Origin: Gordonia sp. KTR9
GTDB lineage: Bacteria; Actinomycetota; Actinomycetes; Mycobacteriales; Mycobacteriaceae
Assembly: GCF_000143885.2 (NCBI RefSeq)
Contig: NC_018581.1
Coordinates: 186,001 to 250,000, forward strand
DNA: 64,000 bases
Reading direction: 5' to 3'
The notes under the pieces are model-generated. The model made no database searches. It was not told the origin of the DNA and saw nothing but the letters and a program-made list of their open reading frames with translations. This document shows positions 33,941-44,378 of the stretch, piece by piece; positions within the stretch are counted from its first letter, which is position 1; each line of letters opens with the position of its first letter. A program made the position numbers and the translations under genes.

Positions 33941-34044
33941 TCAAACCCCGAACTGGTCACAGGAAAAGGTACGGGCCCGGAGGCTACAGGCCGATGATCG
34001 AAACATTACCCGGCTTCCGTGCCAGGCCACGTGGCTCGGAGATT

Positions 34045-35284
<1,240 letters not shown>

Positions 35285-37228
35285 ATGACGGTGACTCCCG
35301 TGAACCAGTCCGACATCCCCGACGCGGGCGTTGGACCGTCGAAAGCGAAATCCCTTCTGCAGCGGGTGATCTTCCCGCGTGCCGGGGAGCCGCTCGACGT
35401 CCGTTCGCTCTATGTCGTCGAGTCCGACAGCAACAACCGCCGGGCACACGCCCCGAGCCGGACCTCGGTGCTCCTCGGCGCCGAGTCCGAGGTGAGCTTC
35501 GAAACCTACTTCAACGCGTTCGCCGCGGCCTACTGGCGTCGCTGGAGCATCCTCGACTCGGTGGTGTTGCGGGTCGAGGTGATCGGCACCTGCCGTGTCG
35601 ACCTGTACCGGTCGAAGATCGACGGGTCGCGGATCGGGATCGGCGGTGACCTCGTCGACACCGACGAAACCGGCCGCGGCGTGGTCGAATTCGAGCTCGA
35701 TCTCGGTCCCTTCGAGGACGGCGGCTGGATCTGGTTCGACGTCACCACCGACACCGAGACCGAGATCGTCTCCGCCGGTTGGTATGCGTCCGTCGAGGCG
35801 CCGACCCCGGACGCGGAGACCAAGCGCGTCACGGTCGGGATCCCGACGTTCAATCGCCCCACCGATGCGGTGAACGCGTTGGCCGCGTTGACCTCCGACC
35901 CGATGGTCGACGAGGTGATCGACGCGGTGATGATGCCCGACCAGGGTACGAAGAAGGTGGTCGACGAACCCGGTTACACCGAGGCCGCCGCGGCTCTCGG
36001 CGACCGCCTGCACATCTTCGACCAGGGCAACCTCGGCGGTTCGGGCGGGTACGCGCGCATCATGTACGAGGCGCTGCGGCTCACCGACTCGCCCTACGTG
36101 CTCTACATGGACGACGACATCGCGATCGAGCCCGACTCGATCCTGCGCGCGCTGGCCATGTCGCGATTCGCCAAGGCGCCCATGCTCGTCGGCGGCCAGA
36201 TGCTCAACCTGCAGGACCGCAGTCACCTGCACTGCATGGGTGAGGTGATCCGCCGCGACACCTTCATGTGGACCGCGGCGCCCTTCGTCGAATACGACCA
36301 CAACTTCTCCAAGTACCCGCTGCGTGACCGCGAGAACTCGAAGAACCTGCACCGGCGGATCGACGTCGAGGGCAACGGCTGGTGGATGTGCATGATCCCG
36401 CGCGAGTGTGCGGAGCAGATCGGTCTGCCGATGCCGCTGTTCATCAAGTGGGACGACTGGGAGTTCGCGCTGCGCGCGGCCAAGGCCGGTTACCCCACCG
36501 CCACCGTGCCGGGAATCGCCATCTGGCACATGGCCTGGAGCGACAAGGACGACGCCATCGACTGGCAGGCGTACTTCCACCTGCGCAACCGGCTCGTCGT
36601 CGCGTCGATCCACCATGACGGCCCGATCAAGGGCATCGTCCGGTCGATGACCAAGGCGACCGCCAAACATCTTCTGTGCCTGGAGTACTCCACCGTCGCG
36701 ATCCAGAACGAGGCGATCCGGGACTTCCTGGCCGGGCCGGATCACATCCGCAGCCTGCTGCCGACCGCGCTGCCGAAGGTCGCGCAGATGCGCAAGCAGT
36801 ATCCGGATGCGGTGGTCCTGCCGTCGGCGACCGAGTTGCCCCGGACCTCAGGCGAGGCAACACATCTGGGCACTTCGATCCCGCTGAACCCCATCAGCAA
36901 GATCAAGGCGCTGGCCGGCGCCGTGGTCAACAACGTTCGTCCGGCCGACCCCCGGCATCACGAGGTGCCGCAGGCCAACTTCCCGCCGATCGAGGCGCGG
37001 TGGTTCTCGCTCGGGCGTGTCGACGGCGTCACCGTCACGACCGCCGACGGCCGCGGCGTCGTCTATCGGCAGCGCGATCGCGACAAGATGATCGAGCTCG
37101 CGCGCGAACACTTCGCCCTCGTGAAGGAACTGCAAGAGAAGTTCCCGGAGATGAAGCAGCAGTACAGGTCTGCGCACCGCGATCTGACATCGAAGGAGAG
37201 CTGGGCGGGTGTCTTCGGAATTGAGTAA
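35285..37228 (+). CDS. glfT2: Galactofuranosyltransferase GlfT2
   Basis: A 647-residue bifunctional transferase that polymerises galactofuranose from UDP-Galf into the galactan chain at the membrane. An N-terminal beta-sandwich of about 170 residues precedes the GT-A domain (VTVGIPTFNRPTDAVNAL). The metal site is MDDDIA, the catalytic pair lies in KWDDWEFALRA, and the late IWHMAWSDKDD matches the mycobacterial protein (Rv3808c, 637 residues). It lies between glf, which makes its substrate, and the PAP2 gene, which overlaps its 3' end by 20 bp. Confidence 0.96.
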   Translation: MTVTPVNQSDIPDAGVGPSKAKSLLQRVIFPRAGEPLDVRSLYVVESDSNNRRAHAPSRTSVLLGAESEVSFETYFNAFAAAYWRRWSILDSVVLRVEVIGTCRVDLYRSKIDGSRIGIGGDLVDTDETGRGVVEFELDLGPFEDGGWIWFDVTTDTETEIVSAGWYASVEAPTPDAETKRVTVGIPTFNRPTDAVNALAALTSDPMVDEVIDAVMMPDQGTKKVVDEPGYTEAAAALGDRLHIFDQGNLGGSGGYARIMYEALRLTDSPYVLYMDDDIAIEPDSILRALAMSRFAKAPMLVGGQMLNLQDRSHLHCMGEVIRRDTFMWTAAPFVEYDHNFSKYPLRDRENSKNLHRRIDVEGNGWWMCMIPRECAEQIGLPMPLFIKWDDWEFALRAAKAGYPTATVPGIAIWHMAWSDKDDAIDWQAYFHLRNRLVVASIHHDGPIKGIVRSMTKATAKHLLCLEYSTVAIQNEAIRDFLAGPDHIRSLLPTALPKVAQMRKQYPDAVVLPSATELPRTSGEATHLGTSIPLNPISKIKALAGAVVNNVRPADPRHHEVPQANFPPIEARWFSLGRVDGVTVTTADGRGVVYRQRDRDKMIELAREHFALVKELQEKFPEMKQQYRSAHRDLTSKESWAGVFGIE

Positions 37229-37967
37229 TCCGTTGGACGATGTCGAGGAGACGGGCCGGGTCCCGGCCGACGACATCCCGCGTCCCCTGAGCGGGGAGGA
37301 GAAGGCACTCGTCGCGATCCAGGCCGGGATCGGCGCCCGCCCCGGCGTCCGTCCGGCGGCGCGCGGCCTGTCGCACGTCGGCGAGCACGCGCTGGGCTGG
37401 CTCGCGATCTCGGGTACCGGCTGGGCGCTGGCCCGCCGCCGCGGTGACGTCCGTGCGCAACAGCTCTGGCTCGAGGCGGGGGTGGGTGCCTTCGGCGCGC
37501 ACGCCGCGTCGGTGATCATCAAGCGGATCGTGCGGCGTCCGCGTCCCGCCCATCCGGCCATCGCGATCGGGGTGTCGACGCCGAGCAAGCTGAGTTTCCC
37601 GTCCTCACACGCCACGTCGACGACCGCGGCGGCGATCCTCATCGGCCGTGCCGCCGGCTGGGACCCGAAGGTGCTGCCCGCCGTCCTGGTGCCGCCGATG
37701 CTCGTGTCCCGACTGGTGCTGGGTGTCCACTACCCGAGTGATGTGACCGCGGGTGCCGCGATCGGTGCCGCGAGCGCAGCGGCGGTCATCGCGGGCGATA
37801 AGGTGCTGCTCGAACCCACCCGGAACGACCCGGACCACGGGCGTGCCCGCCGCGCGGCGCGCCTTCTGGCCCGCCTCGGCCTCACGGCCGCGGTACCCGG
37901 CGGGCCGCTGCGTCTTGCCGCGTCCCCCGTCATCGCGCGGGTGACACGACACAGGGAGAGTGCATGA
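37209..37967 (+). CDS. PAP2-type phosphatase (Rv3807c-like)
   Basis: A 252-residue membrane phosphatase of the PAP2 family with about five helices in its C-terminal two thirds. Family motifs are KRIVRRPRP (KxxxxxxRP), SFPSSHATSTTA (PSGH-like) and SRLVLGVHYPSDVTAG (SRxxxxxHxxxD). Rv3807c, in the same place between glfT2 and ubiA, is held to remove the 5-phosphate of decaprenyl-phosphoryl-5-phosphoribose during arabinose donor synthesis. The GTG start lies inside the end of glfT2, and the stop overlaps the ubiA start by 4 bp. Confidence 0.92.
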   Translation: MSSELSNPLDDVEETGRVPADDIPRPLSGEEKALVAIQAGIGARPGVRPAARGLSHVGEHALGWLAISGTGWALARRRGDVRAQQLWLEAGVGAFGAHAASVIIKRIVRRPRPAHPAIAIGVSTPSKLSFPSSHATSTTAAAILIGRAAGWDPKVLPAVLVPPMLVSRLVLGVHYPSDVTAGAAIGAASAAAVIAGDKVLLEPTRNDPDHGRARRAARLLARLGLTAAVPGGPLRLAASPVIARVTRHRESA

Positions 37968-38884
37968 GCGAGGAGCCGATCGAGCACGGGAAGGTTCTCG
38001 GACCGCCGAAGAACCTGACGTCCGGGCTGATCAAGGCCGTCCGGCCGCGGCAGTGGGTCAAGAACGTCCTGGTGCTCGCCGCTCCGCTCGCCGCGGGCAA
38101 CATCACCGACGCCTCGGTGCTGGCCTCCGCCGGTATCGCCTTCGTCGCGTTCTGCCTCGCGGCGTCGAGCATCTACCTGGTCAACGACGCGATGGACGTC
38201 GAATCCGACCGTAACCACCCGACCAAGCGGTTCCGGCCGATCGCCGCCGGAGTCGTCCCGGTGCGGCTCGCCTACGTCCTGGCCGTCGTCCTGCTCGCCG
38301 GCTCGATCGGCATCGCCTTCCTGGCGAACTGGCAGACAGCCGTGGTCATCGCGATCTACCTGGTCATCCAGCTCGGCTACTGCTTCGGCCTGAAGAACCA
38401 GGCCGTCATCGACATCTGCATCGTGTCGTCGGGCTTCCTGCTGCGCGCGATCGCCGGCGGCGTCGCGGCCGAGATCGTGCTGTCGCAGTGGTTCCTGCTC
38501 GTCATGGCCTTCGGTTCGCTGTTCATGGCGGCGGGCAAGCGCTACGCCGAACTCCAGCTCGCCGAACGCACCGGCGCCAAGATCCGCAAGGCGCTCGAGT
38601 ACTACACGACCACCTACCTGCGGTTCGTCTGGACGCTGTCGGCGACCGCGGTCGTGATCTTCTACGGCCTCTGGGCTTTCGACAAGGGTTCCGACCACGA
38701 CACCAACGTCGCGTACGCCATCTCGATGGTGCCGTTCACGGTGGCGATCCTGCGCTACGCCGTCGATGTCGACGGCGGCGCCGCGGGTGAGCCCGAGGAG
38801 ATCGCACTGGGCGATCGTGTCCTGCAGCTGCTCGCCCTGGCGTGGCTGGTGTGTGTGGGTGTCGCGGTCTATGCAGTCAATTGA
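37964..38884 (+). CDS. ubiA: Decaprenyl-phosphate phosphoribosyltransferase (UbiA family)
   Basis: A 306-residue membrane enzyme with eight or nine helices. It joins 5-phosphoribosyl diphosphate to decaprenyl phosphate, the first membrane step toward the arabinose donor of arabinogalactan. The metal-binding motif is VNDAMDVESDRNHPTKRFRPIA, with a second acidic region in FDKGSDHD and the conserved GKRYAELQLAER between. It matches Rv3806c in length and position. ATGA overlap with the PAP2 gene and 14-bp overlap with aftB show a coupled operon. Confidence 0.95.
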   Translation: MSEEPIEHGKVLGPPKNLTSGLIKAVRPRQWVKNVLVLAAPLAAGNITDASVLASAGIAFVAFCLAASSIYLVNDAMDVESDRNHPTKRFRPIAAGVVPVRLAYVLAVVLLAGSIGIAFLANWQTAVVIAIYLVIQLGYCFGLKNQAVIDICIVSSGFLLRAIAGGVAAEIVLSQWFLLVMAFGSLFMAAGKRYAELQLAERTGAKIRKALEYYTTTYLRFVWTLSATAVVIFYGLWAFDKGSDHDTNVAYAISMVPFTVAILRYAVDVDGGAAGEPEEIALGDRVLQLLALAWLVCVGVAVYAVN

Positions 38885-41000
38885 TGGATCGCCAACCGGT
38901 TTCCGGGCGCTGAGCACCGGCCGCAACAAGGTTGCGGCCGTCAGTTTCGTCGTGGGGGCAGTCGTCGTCACCACCTTCTTCGCGATCGGCGCGTGGCAGC
39001 GCCGATGGATCGCCGACGACGGGCTCATCGTCCTGCGCACGCTGCGCAACCTCTTCGCCGGCAACGGCCCGGTGTTCAACGCCGGGGAGCGTGTCGAGGC
39101 GAACACCTCGACCGCCTGGACCTATCTGCTGTGGTTCTGGGCGTGGATCACCGACGGTCAGCTCGAGTACGTCGCGCTGTGGGTGGCGCTGGTGTGTTCG
39201 GTCGCCGCGATCCCGATCGCGATGTACGGCAGCGCGCGTCTGTTCGGGACTCGCGTCGGCGGGCTCACCGGCGACGGCTGGACCCTGCTGCTGCCGTTCG
39301 GAGCGGTCATCTACATCGCCATCCCGCCCGCCCGCGACTTCGCGACCAGCGGACTGGAGAACGGCCTCTGCATCTTCTGGGCGGCGCTGTTGTGGTGTCA
39401 GCTCGTCGCGTGGGCCCGTCGCGGCCCGCACACGAGCCGTGGGGGCGCGGCGGTGCAGACGAGCCGCAGGGCCGCGGCGGCCACTCTCGCGCTGGCCTTC
39501 ACCGCGGGACTGGCCCCCCTGATCCGTCCCGAACTGGCGGTACTCGGCGGCCTGGTCCTGTTGCTGGTGTTCTTCGCGCCGCTCGGCTGGAAGATGCGAC
39601 TGGGTGTCGTCGTGGTCGCGGGCGCGCTACCGGTCGGTTACCAGATCTTCCGCATGGGCTACTACGCCCTGCTGGTTCCCAATCCCGCGGTCGCGAAAGA
39701 CGCCAGCGGCGCCAAGTGGGATCAGGGCTTCGCGTATCTGACCAACCTCTTCGGCCCCTACGTGCTGGTGCTGCCTGCCGTGCTCGTGATGCTGGCGGGC
39801 GTGCTGCTGGTCGTCGGCGGCCGGATGCGGACCACGAGCTCCGACGCCCCGGTCGCCGAGGCGACCACCGACCCAGCCGACGCCGCTGATGCCGACGCGA
39901 CGGCGTCGTGGTCGTCGCGTCTCGCCGGATGGTCGCGGCGGCTGCAGTCCTCGACCGCGGTGGTGACCGTCGTGGTGCTCGCCGGCATCGTGCTGATCGT
40001 CTACTGGACGCGTCAGGGTGGCGACTTCATGCACGGGCGGGTGCTGCTGGTTCCGGTCTTCGTCACCCTGCTGCCGCTGATGGTCGTGCCGGTGACGATT
40101 CCCGTGCACGTCGGCGCGGCGTTCCGTCGTCGGTCGCCGAAGGACTCCGACTCGGTGATCTCCGATCCCGTCGGCGACGATCCGGACCTCGGCCCCGTCC
40201 CTGAGCCGGCCGCACCCGGGCCGGCGGATCGTCGTCGCGCACGGGCCCAGCTCGTCGGCGCGGTGGCCATGAGCGGCATGTGGATCACCGTCGTCGTGTG
40301 GGCGGTCGCCACGCACGCCAACGTCCTGCCGAACGCCGGCATCGACATCGGCCGCAGCGGCATCGTCGACGAGCGTCGCTTCTACGTCACCAACATGGGC
40401 AACGAGAATCCGGTGACCGCCGAGGACTACCTCGACTATCCGCGTATGAGCGCGATGGTCGAGAAGATCGACGAGTACCGCGAGGACGGCGGCGTCATCC
40501 TGCCGTCGTTCAACTACGACGAGTGGTACGTGGCGCAGCTGCCTCCGGTCATGCCGAAGGGCGCCGAGCGGCAGGTGACCGTCTATTTCCTCAATCTGGG
40601 AATGACGAGCATGAACGCACCGCTGGATGTGCGCGTCATCGATCAGATGGGTCTGGCGTACCCGCTCGCCGCGCACACCGAGCGCCTCGAGGACGGCCGC
40701 ATCGGGCACGACAAGATCCTGCCGAGCGAATGGGTCGTCGCCGAGGCCGGCGCGTTCCCGCGGCGTCCCGTGCTGCCCGGGTATCTCGACGAGGACCTGG
40801 TCCGCCAGGCCCAGGTCGCCCTGCAGTGCCCGGAGACCAAGGACCGGTTCGCCTCGTTCGAGGCCCCGTGGTCCTTCGATCGCTTCAAACACAACCTGCG
40901 TCAGGCGTTCACCTTCAACAGTTATCGAATCCAGCGCGAGCCGGAGTACGAGATCCAGCGCTGCGGCCTGGAGATGCCCCCGCCGGTGAACCCGCGCTGA
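38871..41000 (+). CDS. aftB: Terminal beta-(1-2) arabinofuranosyltransferase AftB
   Basis: A 709-residue GT-C membrane enzyme that adds the terminal arabinofuranose to arabinogalactan using decaprenyl-phosphoryl-arabinose. About ten helices occupy residues 20-480; the first extracytoplasmic loop carries WIADDGLIVLR, the acidic motif of this family, and the C-terminal 200 residues are a soluble extracellular domain. An Ala/Asp-rich loop around residues 320-345 and a charged loop near 425-465 vary between species. It matches Rv3805c. The ATG at 38871 overlaps ubiA; the galactan-arabinan operon ends here. Confidence 0.94.
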   Translation: MQSIDGSPTGFRALSTGRNKVAAVSFVVGAVVVTTFFAIGAWQRRWIADDGLIVLRTLRNLFAGNGPVFNAGERVEANTSTAWTYLLWFWAWITDGQLEYVALWVALVCSVAAIPIAMYGSARLFGTRVGGLTGDGWTLLLPFGAVIYIAIPPARDFATSGLENGLCIFWAALLWCQLVAWARRGPHTSRGGAAVQTSRRAAAATLALAFTAGLAPLIRPELAVLGGLVLLLVFFAPLGWKMRLGVVVVAGALPVGYQIFRMGYYALLVPNPAVAKDASGAKWDQGFAYLTNLFGPYVLVLPAVLVMLAGVLLVVGGRMRTTSSDAPVAEATTDPADAADADATASWSSRLAGWSRRLQSSTAVVTVVVLAGIVLIVYWTRQGGDFMHGRVLLVPVFVTLLPLMVVPVTIPVHVGAAFRRRSPKDSDSVISDPVGDDPDLGPVPEPAAPGPADRRRARAQLVGAVAMSGMWITVVVWAVATHANVLPNAGIDIGRSGIVDERRFYVTNMGNENPVTAEDYLDYPRMSAMVEKIDEYREDGGVILPSFNYDEWYVAQLPPVMPKGAERQVTVYFLNLGMTSMNAPLDVRVIDQMGLAYPLAAHTERLEDGRIGHDKILPSEWVVAEAGAFPRRPVLPGYLDEDLVRQAQVALQCPETKDRFASFEAPWSFDRFKHNLRQAFTFNSYRIQREPEYEIQRCGLEMPPPVNPR

Positions 41001-41170
41001 GCGTCGCCCACCCCAGCACACGACACCAAGAGAACGCATAGAAAACGCGGGGTCGAACCTGTGGAGTTGCCGCGGAACATCTCGGATCGGTAACGTCCCC
41101 GTGGGAGCGGCCGATAGAAAGGTCGTGACGGAGGCGTTCTGAACTGCTGGGACGCCGAAGTGACGGGGGT

Positions 41171-41219
41171 TGTGATCGCTATCACATGGTTTGTCACGTT
41201 CGGGGGCATCGAATAGGCT
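41171..41219 (+). promoter_or_regulatory. Promoter with adjacent CRP/GlxR-type site upstream of the mycolyltransferase
   Basis: TTGTCA (41191-41196) and TAGGCT (41214-41219) are separated by 17 bases, a good SigA-type promoter. Just upstream, TGTGATCGCTATCACA (41171-41186) fits the TGTGA-N6-TCACA consensus for CRP-family regulators (GlxR, mycobacterial Crp), with 6-bp perfect arms. Its centre lies about 47 bp before the expected transcription start, a position from which an activator can contact polymerase. The remaining bases of the 41001-41370 gap hold no gene and give a leader of about 145 nt. Confidence 0.65.
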
Positions 41220-41370
41220 CGCCGACGGTGAATCGCATGCGAGAACGACTCGTGAACGACGTCGCGCCGCGCAATGAGCCGGGGGACGACAAATGTGTGA
41301 CGCACAAGGATCGGTCGGCCGCTAGGGACTACGAGTTCCGGTCGATCGGCTGAAGAGGGAGATTCTGTAC

Positions 41371-42360
41371 ATGCGTGAAGCTGCCACCGAGGCGCCGAGG
41401 CCTGCGCGCAACCGGATGAGCAACCGGTTGATCGCCGCATTCGTCGCCATCCTGACAGTCGTGGGACTGACCGGTGTCGTCGCCGGCCAGGCCAACGCCC
41501 GGATCGGCGGAACGCAGGTCGGCAAGCAGGAGTTCTGGGTCAACGGCTGCGGGATGCCGAACGTCAAGGTCCGCGCCTGGAAGAAGCCCGGCAACTACAA
41601 GACCGTCATCCTTCTCGACGGCATGCGCGCCCAGTACGACTACAGCGGCTGGGAGATCAACACCAACGTCCAGGAGATGGTGAAGTCCGGCGTCAACGTC
41701 GTCGAGCCCATCGGTGGACCCGCGAGCTTCTACACGGACTGGGATGCGCCCAGCAACTTCAACCGGCAGCCCTACCGGTACCGCTGGAACTGCGTCATCA
41801 GCCGGACCCTGATCAGCGCACTCGACGCCCGCGGCTTCCGCGTCGGACCGTCGAAGCGCTACGCCATCATGGGCCTGTCGATGGGCGGTAACGCCGCGCT
41901 CGTCCTCGGCGCCCAGAACCGCCAGCACTTCGACCGCGCCGGCTCGCTCTCGGGCTACAACTTCCTGAGCGCACCCGGCATGCGTACCGCGCTGCGTCTG
42001 GCGATGCTCGACGTCGACCCGAAGCCATGGAACATCGACGCGATGTGGGGCCCGCCGTGGAGCATCCGCTGGTTCCAGAACGATCCCTTCTGGAACATCG
42101 GCCTGATGCGCGGCATGAAGGTCTTCGTCGGTTCCGGTAACGGTCTCTTCGGCCGCTACAACGCACTGCCCAACGTGTTCGACGATCTGTTCAAGGGTTC
42201 GACTCTCGAGTTGCTCGCGTTCACGCAGTCCAAGGCCTTCGAGGCCGCGGCCTTCGTGCAGGGCGTCCCGCTGATGACCTACTACGCCAACGGCACCCAC
42301 GCCTGGGGCTACTGGCAGGACATGATCTGGAACGCCAAGAACCGCGGATTCTTCCGCTGA
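41371..42360 (+). CDS. Antigen 85-type mycolyltransferase
   Basis: A 329-residue secreted esterase of the antigen 85 (Fbp) family, which moves mycolic acid from trehalose monomycolate to arabinogalactan or a second trehalose. A long N-region precedes a signal peptide (LIAAFVAILTVVGLTGVVAG, cleavage near QANA). The nucleophile elbow is GLSMGG with Ser170; His is in NGTHAWGYW. The segments FWVNGCGMPNVKVRAW, LDGMRAQYDYSGWEINT and ASFYTDWDAP are typical. It sits where M. tuberculosis has fbpA (Rv3804c). AGAGGGAG lies before the ATG, and a strong terminator follows. Confidence 0.95.
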   Translation: MREAATEAPRPARNRMSNRLIAAFVAILTVVGLTGVVAGQANARIGGTQVGKQEFWVNGCGMPNVKVRAWKKPGNYKTVILLDGMRAQYDYSGWEINTNVQEMVKSGVNVVEPIGGPASFYTDWDAPSNFNRQPYRYRWNCVISRTLISALDARGFRVGPSKRYAIMGLSMGGNAALVLGAQNRQHFDRAGSLSGYNFLSAPGMRTALRLAMLDVDPKPWNIDAMWGPPWSIRWFQNDPFWNIGLMRGMKVFVGSGNGLFGRYNALPNVFDDLFKGSTLELLAFTQSKAFEAAAFVQGVPLMTYYANGTHAWGYWQDMIWNAKNRGFFR

Positions 42361-42386
42361 TCTGACATCGCCGGTCCTCCGGCCGC

Positions 42387-42422
42387 ACGACGCCCCGCCC
42401 GGGTTTCCGGGCGGGGCGTCGT
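42387..42422 (+). terminator. Strong terminator after the mycolyltransferase
   Basis: ACGACGCCCCGCCCGG (42387-42402) and CCGGGCGGGGCGTCGT (42407-42422) are exact 16-bp complements around GTTT, starting 27 bp after the stop codon. Confidence 0.85.
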
Positions 42423-42462
42423 CGTGTTGTGGGGTCCTGCGAAAACCTCTGCGCTACCACTG

Positions 42463-42640
42463 CCCCCTGAGTAGCAAGCGTGCGAGCGTCAATCCTTGCT
42501 CCCTGAGGAGCGAGCTTGCGAGCGTCAATCCTTGCTCCCTGAGGAGCGAGCTTGCGAGCGTCACGAAGGGTTTCGCAACCTCGGTCGCCGGACCCTTCGT
42601 GCGCGCCCTCCGCAAGCTCCGGGCGCTCCTCAGGGAGCAG
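42463..42640. repeat. 36-bp tandem repeats plus long imperfect inverted repeat
   Basis: Three 36-bp copies start at 42463 (degenerate), 42499 and 42535, built on CTCCCTGAGGAGCGAGC, TTGCGAGCGTC and AATCCTTG. The third copy runs into TCACGAAGGG, and after a 22-base loop the sequence returns in reverse: CCCTTCGTG, then GCAAGCTC, then GCGCTCCTCAGGGAGCAG ending at 42640. The two arms pair imperfectly over about 40 bases. The element belongs to the same family as 8864-9030 and lies directly upstream of the second mycolyltransferase's regulatory region. Confidence 0.8.
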
Positions 42641-42655
42641 GGCGAGATATCAACT

Positions 42656-42682
42656 GTCACACAAATCCCACGTGTCACAGCG
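42656..42682 (+). promoter_or_regulatory. GTCACA direct repeats resembling an MtrA site
   Basis: GTCACACAA (42656-42664) and GTCACAGCG (42674-42682) are direct repeats 18 bases apart. The second is identical to the GTCACAGCG unit reported for MtrA sites, including the M. tuberculosis fbpB promoter. The site lies 70-100 bp before this mycolyltransferase start. Confidence 0.5.
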
Positions 42683-42752
42683 TGGCGTGCGGACAGGGGT
42701 GCGTTCGGACGTGTAAGAAACTCCTGAGGCGTTTGATTCTGGAGAGGCGCGT

Positions 42753-44321
42753 GTGACTGAGGGGAATCAGTTGCGACGCTGCCGGCGCACAGGGGCGAAG
42801 GAGTTCTGGAGAGTGATGCGGCGAAACAGTGGTACAGACAAGGTCGACGCGCGACCGGCCGAGGCGGGGCAGGCCGACGCGCGCGCGGCCCGTCGTCGGT
42901 CGACCCTTCGTCCGGTGAAGGCCGCCGTGGTCGCGCTGGTGACGGTGGCCGTGCTCGTGGTCGGAAACGGTCTCGCCGGTGCCGAACCCGCGCCGGCCCC
43001 GCCGGCCCCCGCAGCACCGCCGGCCGCGCCCGCGCCACCCGCCTCACCGAGCGCGCCGTCGCCCGCACCGGCCTCGGTGCCGGCCGCCCAGCCGGCGAAG
43101 GTGACCAACACCTACTGGTACACCGACCGGCGTGTGGCCCTGTGGGTCTACTCCCCGGCGATGAACACGAACATCCAGGTGCAGATCCTGCTGGCACGCG
43201 ACTGGCACGCGAAGCCGAAGGAGAAGTTCCCGCAGCTGACGATGCTCGACGGACTGCGCGCGCAGGACGATCAGAGCGGCTGGATCATCAACACCAAGAT
43301 CGTCGACTTCTACAAGGACAAGAACGTCAACGTCATCCTGCCCATCGGTGGCGAGTCGAGTTTCTACACCGACTGGAAGGAACCCGACCGCGGCAAGAAC
43401 TACAAGTGGGAGACGTTCCTCATGCGGGAACTGCCGCCCATCCTGGAGAACGACTGGCGCTCCACCGACGTCCGCGGCATCGAGGGGCTGTCGATGGGCG
43501 GCTCCGCGGCGATGATGCTGGCCGCACGCAATCCCGGCTTCTACAAGTTCGCGGCGTCGTTCTCGGGAATCCTGCAGCTGAGTTCGTTCGGCATGCCGCA
43601 GGCGATCCAGTTCGCGGTGCGCGACGGCGGCGGCTACGACTCGATGAAGATGTTCGGGCCGCCCTCGGATCCGGCCTGGAAGGAACACGATCCGTACCTG
43701 CTGGTCGACAAGCTGCAGGGGACGAGTCTCTATGTCTCGTCGGGCAACGGCATGGTGGGTCCCCACGACAAGCCGTCGGACATCCCGATGCTCGCGACCA
43801 ACTACTCCGGTGTCGGACTCGAGATGCTGAGCCGCGTCACCTCACAGCAGTTCGCGATCCAGCTGAACCGCAAGGGAATTCCCGGTCAGGCGAACTACCG
43901 GCCGTCGGGCACCCATACCTGGCCGTACTGGGAGTTCGAGATGATCCAGGCCTGGCCGCAGGCCGCCGCCGCACTCGGACTCTCGCGAGATCAGGTCGCG
44001 TGCCGGGTCGACGGTGCCTTCCGCAAGGTCTGGGACGCCAGGAAGGCGGACCTCGGTGGCTGCCTCACCCCGTCGTACCCGGTGGCCGGTGGCAAGGCCC
44101 AGGACTTCGCCGGGGGACGCATGTTCACCGGGCCGAAGGGACCCAAGATCGTCACCGGTGCGATCGGCGGCGCCTACGTCGCCGCGGGCGGTCCGGCCGG
44201 ACGCCTCGGCAAGCCGACGACCGACGAACTCCCCACCCGCGACGGCAAGGGCCGCGTGAGCTACTTCGAGCACGGCCGGATCACCTGGACCGCGAAGGAC
44301 GGCACCAAGGTCCTGAAGTGA
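42753..44321 (+). CDS. Mycolyltransferase with C-terminal LGFP repeats
   Basis: A 522-residue antigen-85-type enzyme. A signal peptide or anchor at residues about 53-77 (VKAAVVALVTVAVLVVGNGLAGA) is followed by an Ala/Pro-rich linker, the esterase domain (TMLDGLRAQDDQSGWIINT; GLSMGGS with Ser247; SGTHTWPYWEFE with the catalytic His), and a C-terminal region of LGFP-type repeats (AGRLGKPTTDE, RVSYFEHGRITWT). Such tails are known in corynebacterial Cmt1/PS1-type enzymes and are thought to hold the protein in the wall. GTG 42753 has GGAGAGG; ATG 42816 is an alternative. It occupies the fbpD-like position. Confidence 0.93.
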   Translation: MTEGNQLRRCRRTGAKEFWRVMRRNSGTDKVDARPAEAGQADARAARRRSTLRPVKAAVVALVTVAVLVVGNGLAGAEPAPAPPAPAAPPAAPAPPASPSAPSPAPASVPAAQPAKVTNTYWYTDRRVALWVYSPAMNTNIQVQILLARDWHAKPKEKFPQLTMLDGLRAQDDQSGWIINTKIVDFYKDKNVNVILPIGGESSFYTDWKEPDRGKNYKWETFLMRELPPILENDWRSTDVRGIEGLSMGGSAAMMLAARNPGFYKFAASFSGILQLSSFGMPQAIQFAVRDGGGYDSMKMFGPPSDPAWKEHDPYLLVDKLQGTSLYVSSGNGMVGPHDKPSDIPMLATNYSGVGLEMLSRVTSQQFAIQLNRKGIPGQANYRPSGTHTWPYWEFEMIQAWPQAAAALGLSRDQVACRVDGAFRKVWDARKADLGGCLTPSYPVAGGKAQDFAGGRMFTGPKGPKIVTGAIGGAYVAAGGPAGRLGKPTTDELPTRDGKGRVSYFEHGRITWTAKDGTKVLK

Positions 44322-44358
44322 GGAGGCCGGCGGAGGGAACCGGGATCCACGGAGCGTG

Positions 44359-44378
44359 CCGACGGGGGTACCCGTCGG
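44359..44378 (+). terminator. Terminator hairpin after the LGFP mycolyltransferase
   Basis: CCGACGGG (44359-44366) and CCCGTCGG (44371-44378) pair exactly around GGTA, with two further G-U pairs at the base. The remaining gap to 44620 shows no other gene. Confidence 0.65.
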
